Assembly (NCBI GenBank): GCA_946479075.1
Contig: CAMLDT010000113.1
Location: forward strand, 1 to 11,264
Direction: 5' to 3'
Length of the DNA stretch: 11,264 nt
Origin: an uncultured Polaromonas sp.
GTDB taxonomy: Bacteria; Pseudomonadota; Gammaproteobacteria; Burkholderiales; Burkholderiaceae
The position numbers and the translations under genes are program-made. How positions within the stretch are numbered: position 1 is the first letter of the stretch; the number at the start of each line of letters is the position of its first letter. A model generated the notes under the pieces. That model saw only the letters and a program-made list of their open reading frames with translations, ran no database searches and had not been told where the DNA came from. Shown in pieces: positions 5,830 to 11,264 of the stretch.

Positions 5830-7860
5830 TTATTTGTACAGCAGTTGGGGCAGCCACAGACCGATGGCCGGGAACTGGTACAGCAGGATGATGGCGAGAA
5901 CCTGGATCGCCATGAAGGGCAGCATGCCGGCGAAGATCTGATTCAGCGTGACGTGTTTCGGCGCCACGCCTTTGAGGTAAAAGGCAGCCATGGCTACCGG
6001 CGGGCTCAGGAAAGCAGTCTGCAGGTTCAGCGCCACCAGCAGGCCGAAGAAAAGCGGATCCACGCCGAAGTTGTCGAGCAGGGGGATGAAGATGGGCATG
6101 AAGATCACGATGATCTCGGTCCATTCCAGCGGCCAGCCGAGGATGAAAATGATGGCCTGGCTCATGACCAGAAACTGGGTTTTGCTCAGGTTCATGCCGA
6201 GCACCCATTGTTCAACCAGCTCCTGCCCGCCCAGCAGCGCAAACGCTGCCGAAAAGATGGCCGAGCCGACAAACAGCCAGCACACCATGGCTGAGGTTTT
6301 CGCGGTCAGGAACACCGACTCCTGCAGCACCGACAGGGTCAGGCGCTTGTAGGCGGCTGCCAGCAGGAAGCCGCCCAGTGCGCCCATGGCTGCCGCCTCG
6401 GTGGGCGTGGCCAGGCCCATCACGATGGAGCCCAGCACAGCGACGATGAGGATCATCAGAGGGAAGAACGATGACAGGAGCATCTTGAAGATCTCCAGCC
6501 GTGCAAAACTCAGGAACAGGTAGAACATCGCCACGAATGAACCCACGATGGCAAAGCTCACCCACCACCAGACCGGTGCGTCGCGTGTGGTGGCGCCAGC
6601 CGGGGCAGCGTCTGCCGCTGCCCGGGAAGCGCCCGGCGGTTCGGCAACGGCGTTGGCCGCTGGCTCCGCAGGGGCTGCGGAGGCGCCCGGCGGTTCCGCT
6701 ACATCACCGCCGGACGGTGGTTCTTTCACGCTGTCGGCCGCGCTATCAGAAGGAGCAGGCGGGGAAGACAGAGAGGGCGGTTCCTGCAGGCCACCTTCGG
6801 CCGGGGCTTCCTGCAGCTCCTGCAAGGGGGGTTCCTGCAAGCCGCCGGTATCGGCACGGGAGCGCTCCGATGTGCTGCTGGCCCCGATCTGCTGGATGTC
6901 GTAAACCGCTTCGGCCTCCACCGTGGTGACCGCGCGGTAGCTGGTGACCACCACGAGCAGGAACAGCAGGCCCGGCAACACCACGATGCCGAGCTGGCGC
7001 AGGATGTGGCCCAGCGGGACGTCGGCATTGCGTTTGCCCTTCATGGCACCCACCAGGCTGGTCAGTGCGTGGCGGGAGGTGTCTGTCGTGAGTTGCTGCG
7101 TCAATGGCGGCAGGGTGATCATCCGGTCGGCCGCCGACAGGGGGGGCGCCCATTTCGGCTTGAGCTTGGCCACCATGACCACATACAGAATGTAGAGGCC
7201 GGTCAGCATCAGGCCGGGGAAGAAGGCCCCCGCATAAAGCTGCACCACAGAGACGCCGGCGGTCGCGCCATAAACAATCAGCAGCACCGAGGGCGGAATC
7301 AGGATGCCCAGGCAGCCGCCTGCGGTAATCGAGCCCGCCGCCAGCTGCACGCTGTAGCCAGCCCGCAGCATGGCGGGCAGGGCCAGCAGGCCCATCAGGG
7401 TGACCACCGCACCCACAATGCCGGTGGCCGTGGCAAAAATCGCGCAGGTCACCAGCGTGGCGACGGCCAGCGAACCGGGGATGCGCGCCATGGCCAGGTG
7501 CAGGCTCTTGAAGAGTTTTTCAATCAGGTTGGCCCGCTCGACCAGATAACCCATGAACACAAACAGTGGCACCGCGATCAGCACGTCGCTGGCCATGGTT
7601 TTGTAGGCGGCCTGCACCATCAGGTCCAGGGTTTTGGTGGTGTCTTCGTTGTAGGCCAGCCAGGTAAAAATCATGCCCATGCCCATCAGCGTGAAAGCCG
7701 TGGGAAAGCCCAGCATGATGGCCGTCACCACCAGCGACAGCATCAGCAGGCCGAGGTGGCCGTTGGTGATCTTGTCAACGCTGAGCAGCAGGATGCCGGC
7801 GCCGACCACCACCAGTGTCATGAAGGACAGGCCGAACCAGAGTTCTTTGCGGATTTTCAT
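5830..7860 (-). CDS. dctM: TRAP transporter large permease subunit (DctM/FcbT3 type), enlarged by a repeat-rich hydrophilic loop
   Basis: This is the inner-membrane subunit that carries solute inward using an ion gradient, fed by the periplasmic binding protein. Its 676 residues are far above the roughly 430 of a standard DctM. Typical features are GFPTAFTLMG (51-60), the membrane block with CLGILIPPS (183-191), GLATPTEAAA (482-491) and FLSPPVAMAAFYLKG (617-631). Many hydrophobic segments lie on both sides of a long soluble insertion. That insertion is extended from about 232, has one extra membrane segment (286-305), and ends in a Pro/Ala/Gly/Glu-rich stretch at about 325-428. The stretch repeats EPP five times (343, 360, 380, 389, 407). 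The start codon overlaps the dctQ stop by four bases (ATGA), with AAGGAAGG upstream, so translation is probably coupled. Membership is certain; the substrate is not. Long versions resemble the COG4664 mannitol/chloroaromatic (FcbT3) group. Confidence 0.93.
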   Translation of the reverse strand: MKIRKELWFGLSFMTLVVVGAGILLLSVDKITNGHLGLLMLSLVVTAIMLGFPTAFTLMGMGMIFTWLAYNEDTTKTLDLMVQAAYKTMASDVLIAVPLFVFMGYLVERANLIEKLFKSLHLAMARIPGSLAVATLVTCAIFATATGIVGAVVTLMGLLALPAMLRAGYSVQLAAGSITAGGCLGILIPPSVLLIVYGATAGVSVVQLYAGAFFPGLMLTGLYILYVVMVAKLKPKWAPPLSAADRMITLPPLTQQLTTDTSRHALTSLVGAMKGKRNADVPLGHILRQLGIVVLPGLLFLLVVVTSYRAVTTVEAEAVYDIQQIGASSTSERSRADTGGLQEPPLQELQEAPAEGGLQEPPSLSSPPAPSDSAADSVKEPPSGGDVAEPPGASAAPAEPAANAVAEPPGASRAAADAAPAGATTRDAPVWWWVSFAIVGSFVAMFYLFLSFARLEIFKMLLSSFFPLMILIVAVLGSIVMGLATPTEAAAMGALGGFLLAAAYKRLTLSVLQESVFLTAKTSAMVCWLFVGSAIFSAAFALLGGQELVEQWVLGMNLSKTQFLVMSQAIIFILGWPLEWTEIIVIFMPIFIPLLDNFGVDPLFFGLLVALNLQTAFLSPPVAMAAFYLKGVAPKHVTLNQIFAGMLPFMAIQVLAIILLYQFPAIGLWLPQLLYK
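6629..6846 (-). repeat. low-complexity, internally repeated DNA coding the DctM linker
   Basis: Short direct repeats lie in the dctM reading frame. GCGCCCGGCGGTTC occurs at 6629-6642 and 6683-6696, 54 bp apart. GGTTCCTGCA followed by RGCCRCC occurs at 6779-6795 and 6830-6846, 51 bp apart. Both spacings are multiples of three, so copy gain or loss by slippage would keep the frame. They encode AEPPGAS twice and GGLQEPP twice. Confidence 0.8.
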
Positions 7861-8477
7861 TTGCTGCCTTCCTTGAGGGCCAGATCGCGCTCAAGTGCCG
7901 CCATGTCGGCGTCCTTCACGTGGACCATCTCCCTGAGTTTTTCCACATCCACTTCTTCCACGTCGCCCTCACGCGCGGGCCACACGCCGGTCTGGATGCA
8001 GAGAATGCAGCGGATGATTTCGACCACGCCCTGCAGCAGCAACACAGCGCCGGCCAGGGGAATCACGAACTTGAAGGGGTACAGCGGCAGGGCCACGGCG
8101 TTGAAGGTCTGCTCGTTGATGGCGAGCGACTCCTGAAAATAAACCCAGCCCGCCCAGGTCAGAGCGACCACGCCCGGCAGGAAAAAGATCAGGTACAGCG
8201 TGAGGTCGATGATGGCCTGCGTGCGCGGCATCAGAAAGCCGTACAGCACGTCGCCCCGGACGTGTCCGTTTTTGCTCAGCGTGTAGGCGCCAGCGGTCAT
8301 GAAAAGCGCGCCGTAGAGCATGATCTGCGCGTCCAGCACCCAGGCATGGGGCGTGTTGAGCACATAGCGGGAGAACACCTCCCAGCTGATCAACAGGGTC
8401 AGTACCACCACGCTCCAGGCGAAGGTTTTACCGATCCAGGTGGAAAAACGGTCCACCGCCAACAAAACTGATTGCAT
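7857..8477 (-). CDS. dctQ: TRAP transporter small permease subunit (DctQ family)
   Basis: This small integral membrane subunit forms the transporter core with DctM. With the start at ATG 8477 the protein has 206 residues and four membrane segments (about 20-38, 49-66, 87-110 and 137-157), as expected. The motif GHVRGDVLYG (71-80) fits the family's G-H-x-R-x-D-V signature. An acidic cytoplasmic tail of about 40 residues (EGDVEEVDVEKLREMV) is a little long for the family. I chose 8477 because GGAG lies five bases upstream. The longer reading frame starting at 8525 would begin inside the hairpin at 8516-8543 and adds 16 residues that do not look like DctQ. It follows dctP and overlaps dctM by four bases. 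Confidence 0.92.
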   Translation of the reverse strand: MQSVLLAVDRFSTWIGKTFAWSVVVLTLLISWEVFSRYVLNTPHAWVLDAQIMLYGALFMTAGAYTLSKNGHVRGDVLYGFLMPRTQAIIDLTLYLIFFLPGVVALTWAGWVYFQESLAINEQTFNAVALPLYPFKFVIPLAGAVLLLQGVVEIIRCILCIQTGVWPAREGDVEEVDVEKLREMVHVKDADMAALERDLALKEGSK

Positions 8478-8515
8478 TGCAACTCCAGGCACGAGATCGA
8501 GTGTTTCCCAAAAAC

Positions 8516-8543
8516 AAGGGGGCACCGGAATGGGTGCCCCCTT
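8516..8543 (-). terminator. strong hairpin between dctP and dctQ (terminator/attenuator)
   Basis: GGGGGCACC (8518-8526) and GGTGCCCCC (8533-8541), extended by AA/TT, form an 11-bp stem with a 6-base loop. On the minus strand the descending arm is followed by GTTTTTGGG, a five-T run (8514-8510). It lies 16 bp after the dctP stop and before the dctQ start. Partial termination, or protection of the dctP mRNA end, would give more binding protein than membrane subunits. Which of the two acts is inference. Confidence 0.85.
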
Positions 8544-8559
8544 TCAGAGCAAGACCTGA

Positions 8560-9684
8560 TCAGGCCTTCTTGGCGTTGCGGCCGAAGTAGTGGTTGAACG
8601 CCATCTTGAAGTCGACGGTGTAGTCGTTTTGCCACTGGCCGGCACGTTTGGCAAATGCCTTTTGCGACTCCAGCACTTTCTTGAACATCGGGTTCTCGCC
8701 GGACTTCTTGGCAATCGTCTTGTCCCAGGCAGCCAGCTGCGCACGCAAGATGGCGTCCGGTGTCTTGTAGAACTTGACGCCCTGCTTCTTGAGTGCCTCA
8801 TAGTCCTCCGAATTGCGCGAGATGGCCTTCCAGCTCATGTCGGCGCTGGCGGCCTGGACGGCGTAGTCGATGATGGCTTTCTGCTCGGCAGGCAACGCGG
8901 CCAGCTTGGTCTTGTTGAACAGGATCTCGAACTGCTCACCGCTCTGGTGGAAGCTCTGCAGCATGCAGTTTTTGGCCACATCGGGAAAGCCCAGCACGCG
9001 GTCGCTGGAGGCATTGTTGAACTCGGCCGCATCGATCAGGCCGCGATCCAGCGCCGGCACAATTTCGCCGCCCGGCAGCGGGTTGACGGCAGTGCCCAGC
9101 TCGGTGAACACGTCAACGGCCAGGCCGACCGTGCGGAACTTCAGGCCCTTCATGTCCTCGACCCGTGAGACCGGCTTTTTGAACCAGCCGAGCGGCTGCG
9201 TGGGCATCGGGCCGTACAGGTAGGACTGCACATCCAGGTTCAGGCTGCGGTAGATTTCATCGACCAGGGCCTTGCCGCCGCCGTAGTTGTGCCAGGCCAG
9301 AACCATGTTGGCGTCCATGCCAAAGCCCGGACCGGAACCCCACAGCGCCAGCGCGGAGTTTTTGCCGTACCAGTAAGCCAGCACGCCGTGGCCGCCGTCG
9401 AGCGTGCCCTTGCTGACTGCATCGAGCAACTGGAACGCGGGCACCACGGCACCCGCCGGCAGGACTTCAATCTTGAGCTTGCCGCTGGCCATGTCGTTGA
9501 CCTTCTTGGCAAAGTCATTGGCATATTCGTGGAAGATGTCCTTGGCAGGCCAGGTGCTCTGGAAGCGCAGCGAGGTGGTGGTCTGGGCGGTGGCCAGCAT
9601 CGGTGCGGACATGGCGCCCGCGCCAGCGGCCGCGGCTGCACCCTTGAGCAGGCTGCGGCGGCGAGGGGTCTTGATATCTGTCAT
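8560..9684 (-). CDS. dctP: TRAP transporter substrate-binding protein (DctP/TakP/FcbT1 family), Tat-exported
   Basis: This periplasmic protein captures an organic acid and hands it to DctQM. The 374 residues begin with a twin-arginine signal, PRRRSLLKGAAAAAGAGA (7-24), with a likely cleavage site after ATA or AQ near residue 34. The mature part shows LRFQSTWPAKDIFHEYA, then DMKGLKFRTVG with R184. That arginine should be the conserved residue that binds the substrate carboxylate. Family blocks GGEIVPALDRGLIDAAEF (205-222) follow. The E-F pair at 221-222 replaces the Glu-Trp I recall for the sodium/substrate site of TakP, so the ligand may differ from pyruvate. The layout is closest to the COG4663 mannitol/chloroaromatic/2-oxoacid group. 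ATG 9684 was preferred over an upstream ATG at 9732 because GGAGA lies six bases before it and the Tat signal then starts properly. Confidence 0.93.
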   Translation of the reverse strand: MTDIKTPRRRSLLKGAAAAAGAGAMSAPMLATAQTTTSLRFQSTWPAKDIFHEYANDFAKKVNDMASGKLKIEVLPAGAVVPAFQLLDAVSKGTLDGGHGVLAYWYGKNSALALWGSGPGFGMDANMVLAWHNYGGGKALVDEIYRSLNLDVQSYLYGPMPTQPLGWFKKPVSRVEDMKGLKFRTVGLAVDVFTELGTAVNPLPGGEIVPALDRGLIDAAEFNNASSDRVLGFPDVAKNCMLQSFHQSGEQFEILFNKTKLAALPAEQKAIIDYAVQAASADMSWKAISRNSEDYEALKKQGVKFYKTPDAILRAQLAAWDKTIAKKSGENPMFKKVLESQKAFAKRAGQWQNDYTVDFKMAFNHYFGRNAKKA

Positions 9685-9942
9685 GCTTTGTCTCCGGTTG
9701 TGATTAAAAGTTAGCACGCTATCTTTTGCCAATGAGGCACGACGTGAAAGAGGGTTTTTACCAACGGCCCGATGACGATTGCCTCCAATTGGGGTGAAAC
9801 TGTTTATCGATGCGCCAACGGCGTTGACGTGTCAGCCGGTATTCCAGTTGGGCGTGCCGCGGCGCGGCGTTGGCGCTGGCGGGGGTCCGCCTCCGGTGCA
9901 ACAATTTCACAGCATTTTTGGCCTCCAGCCCTTGACTGGCGT

Positions 9943-9968
9943 GCGCAAGCAGCTATCGAAAGCATAGC
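9943..9968 (+). repeat. small dispersed repeat (repeat family 1, copy 3)
   Basis: The sequence is GCGCAAGCA, then GCTAT, CGAAAGC, ATAGC. It aligns without gaps to copies 1 and 2. It lies 90 bp upstream of the persulfide dioxygenase start, in the opposite orientation to the copy within icmF. Confidence 0.7.
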
Positions 9969-9971
9969 AAT

Positions 9972-9989
9972 GCATCTGCCGGCGGATGC
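9972..9989. repeat. 18-bp imperfect palindrome upstream of the persulfide dioxygenase gene
   Basis: GCATCTGCCGGCGGATGC has eight of nine pairs symmetric and begins three bases after repeat copy 3. It could be an operator for the downstream gene, or part of the repeat's surroundings. A TTTT run follows at 9994-9997, but the stem leaves little loop, so a terminator role is weak. Confidence 0.35.
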
Positions 9990-10058
9990 CAGGTTTTGCA
10001 AGAAGATGAAGCGCGCGCCTAAACTGGTGGGCCCGCCTTTGCAGAACCAGGATTTGCC

Positions 10059-11180
10059 ATGAAACCGCTTCAGCTTCTCGACCCGGCCACCCGTACTTTC
10101 ACCTATTTGCTGTTTGATCCGGTCACGCGTGAGGCGCTCATCATCGACCCGGTGGACAGCCAGCTTGAACGTGACCTGGCGGTGCTTCGTGAGCACGGTT
10201 TGAAGCTGGTGTGGACGGTGGAAACGCATGCGCATGCCGATCACATCACCAGCGCCGGACAACTGGTGGAACATACCGGCGCCCGAAGCGCTGCGCCGGA
10301 GGGTTGCGGCATCACGACAGCGGCCAGCCAGCTTGGCGACGGGGACGTGCTGGAGGTGGGCGGCGAGAAGATCCACGTGATGCACACGCCAGGCCACACA
10401 GCAGGGAGCGTGAGCTATCTCTGGCGCGGGCATGTGTTCACCGGCGACACACTTCTGATCAACGGCTGTGGCCGCACCGACTTCCAGTCAGGCAGTGCCG
10501 AAGCGCTGTACCGCAGCATCACTGAGCGGCTGTTCACCTTGCCCGGCGATACCGTGGTGTGGCCAGGCCACGATTACCAGGGCCGGAGCCATTCCACCAT
10601 TGCAGCGGAGCAAGCAGGCAACGCGCGAATTGCCAACAAAAGCCTGGCGGAGTTTGTCGCCACCATGGACACGCTCAACTTGCCGCGGCCTGCGCGTATG
10701 GACGAAGCCTTGCCGGCAAACCAGAATTCGGGACTGCGCGGCAGCCGCCAGGACGCGGATGGTGCGTCCCTGTTGCAGGTTCAGGCGGCCAGCGCTTATG
10801 CCGGCGACGTGTCGCCCGAGCTGGCTTACCAGTGGTGGCAGGCCGGTCAAGCCGTGCTGATTGATGTGCGCACCGACGTCGAACGTGAATGGGTGGGCTT
10901 TGTGCCGGGCGCGGTGGCGCTGGCCTGGAAGCAGTGGCCGGGCATGGCCATGAACCCGCAGTTTGATGAAGCGCTGAAGGCCGCTGTGCCCGCGGGGGGC
11001 CGGGCGGTGATGCTGTGCCGCAGCGGCGTGCGTTCCATCGCCGCGGCCAAACGCGCCGCCGAACTGGGGCTGGAGGCCTACAACATCCTCGAAGGGTTCG
11101 AGGGCGACCCCGACGAGCAGGCGCACCGGGGTGCGCGTGGCGGCTGGCGCTTTCGCGGCCTGCCGTGGCGGCAGAACTAG
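10059..11180 (+). CDS. persulfide dioxygenase-rhodanese fusion (ETHE1-like metallo-beta-lactamase fold plus C-terminal rhodanese)
   Basis: The N-terminal domain (about 1-235) is a non-heme-iron persulfide dioxygenase that oxidises glutathione persulfide to sulfite. The C-terminal rhodanese domain (about 252-371) moves sulfane sulfur between thiosulfate or sulfite and glutathione. Seen here are THAHADH (56-62), HTPGHTAGS (109-117) and FTGDTLLINGCGRTDF (127-142); H57, H113 and D130 fit the iron ligands. PGHDYQGR (169-176) follows. The rhodanese loop is CRSGVRS with catalytic C320. The 373-residue two-domain layout is that of the Burkholderia PRF enzymes, also annotated as Blh-like hydrolases elsewhere. 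All key residues are present. ATG 10059 has AGGA six bases upstream. It stands alone, with no sulfide:quinone reductase visible in the window, and is followed at once by repeat copy B. Both halves are intact, so a truncated paralogue is ruled out. Confidence 0.93.
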   Translation: MKPLQLLDPATRTFTYLLFDPVTREALIIDPVDSQLERDLAVLREHGLKLVWTVETHAHADHITSAGQLVEHTGARSAAPEGCGITTAASQLGDGDVLEVGGEKIHVMHTPGHTAGSVSYLWRGHVFTGDTLLINGCGRTDFQSGSAEALYRSITERLFTLPGDTVVWPGHDYQGRSHSTIAAEQAGNARIANKSLAEFVATMDTLNLPRPARMDEALPANQNSGLRGSRQDADGASLLQVQAASAYAGDVSPELAYQWWQAGQAVLIDVRTDVEREWVGFVPGAVALAWKQWPGMAMNPQFDEALKAAVPAGGRAVMLCRSGVRSIAAAKRAAELGLEAYNILEGFEGDPDEQAHRGARGGWRFRGLPWRQN

Positions 11181-11264
11181 GGCCCCCACGTTCGCGCACT
11201 GCGTGTCGCTCTCTGCCCCCCGAGGGGGTGCATTTTCCTTTGGGGCGGCCCGGCAGGAAAACCT
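11181..11264 (+). repeat. terminator-like dispersed repeat after the persulfide dioxygenase gene (repeat family 2, copy B; runs to the window end)
   Basis: It begins directly after the TAG stop. The blocks GGCCCCCACG (11181-11190), CTGCCCCCCGAGGGGG (11213-11228), a TTTT run (11233-11236), GGGGCGGCCCG (11242-11252) and GAAAA (11257-11261) match copy A inside icmF. The CCCCC/GGGGG stem with a CGA loop and the following Ts could end transcription of the gene. The right boundary is not visible. Confidence 0.85.

Larger units (their letters stand above)
9685..10058. other. divergent intergenic region between dctP and the persulfide dioxygenase gene
   Basis: These 374 bp hold both promoters and no gene I can support. 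On the dctP strand, TTGGCA (9754-9749) and TTTAAT (9730-9725 approximately) could form a weak promoter, but it would leave almost no leader. The right half contains a family 1 repeat (9943-9968) and the hairpin GCATCTGCCGGCGGATGC at 9972-9989. Open frames here, such as 9779-9967, lack a ribosome site and any recognisable protein character. Confidence 0.6.

Noticed and set aside
4236..5891. 551-codon plus-strand open frame
   Set aside because: It lies opposite ppk2 and the icmF N terminus, whose motifs are unmistakable. Its translation is His/Gly/Gln-rich antisense-type sequence, as expected in high-GC DNA.
7006..8136. 376-codon plus-strand open frame
   Set aside because: Antisense to dctM and dctQ, with His/Gln/Gly-rich composition typical of the mirror of membrane-protein genes.
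8478..8525. Longer N terminus for DctQ starting at 8525
   Set aside because: The start would lie inside the dctP-dctQ hairpin; the downstream ATG at 8477 has a proper GGAG site and gives a normal DctQ N terminus.
8555..8564. CCTGATCAGG palindrome at the dctP stop
   Set aside because: A 10-bp palindrome inside the coding end is expected by chance and overlaps the stop codon without regulatory context.
9685..9732. Longer N terminus for DctP starting at 9732
   Set aside because: It would place 16 extra residues before the twin-arginine signal; ATG 9684 has GGAGA at ideal spacing.
9779..9967. 62-codon plus-strand open frame in the dctP upstream gap
   Set aside because: No ribosome binding site, no recognisable protein features, and its stop codon falls inside repeat copy 3.

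Overview
The window looks like a chromosomal segment of a high-GC betaproteobacterium, most likely Burkholderiales, family Comamonadaceae (Rhodoferax/Polaromonas/Variovorax type). The reasons are the gene set, the G+C-rich codon use, and two families of small dispersed repeats that I recall as typical of that family. No phage, IS, CRISPR, tRNA or rRNA was seen.

Layout, left to right: (1) the first 67 codons of glutaryl-CoA dehydrogenase (gcdH, minus strand, cut by the window edge), divergent from a LysR-type regulator (gcdR, plus strand); their shared 170-bp gap carries a LysR-type box and a 22-bp near-palindrome. (2) A short convergent gap with a small repeat. (3) A minus-strand pair, ppk2 (class III-like polyphosphate kinase 2) then icmF (fused isobutyryl-CoA mutase plus its G-protein chaperone), 21 bp apart, preceded by a perfect 22-bp palindrome. 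(4) A minus-strand tripartite TRAP transporter operon, dctP-dctQ-dctM, with a strong hairpin after dctP and a clear terminator after dctM. (5) A 374-bp divergent gap, then a plus-strand persulfide dioxygenase-rhodanese fusion, followed directly by a repeat that runs off the window.

Functionally the window is mostly acyl-CoA and organic-acid metabolism: glutaryl-CoA to crotonyl-CoA (GcdH), isobutyryl-CoA to butyryl-CoA (IcmF) and periplasmic-binding-protein-dependent organic-acid uptake (TRAP), plus sulfide/persulfide detoxification. The operon-like link of a polyphosphate-driven nucleotide kinase with a GTP-dependent B12 mutase is the most suggestive gene-context link.

The most unusual observation is inside icmF. 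About 80 bp of a terminator-like dispersed repeat, the same family that follows the persulfide dioxygenase gene at the right edge, lies in frame in the GTPase domain and adds roughly 40 residues that I believe normal IcmF lacks. A second, smaller repeat family has three copies in the window, one of them also inside icmF, with paired base changes that preserve its stem. I found no gene system that I would call entirely new.
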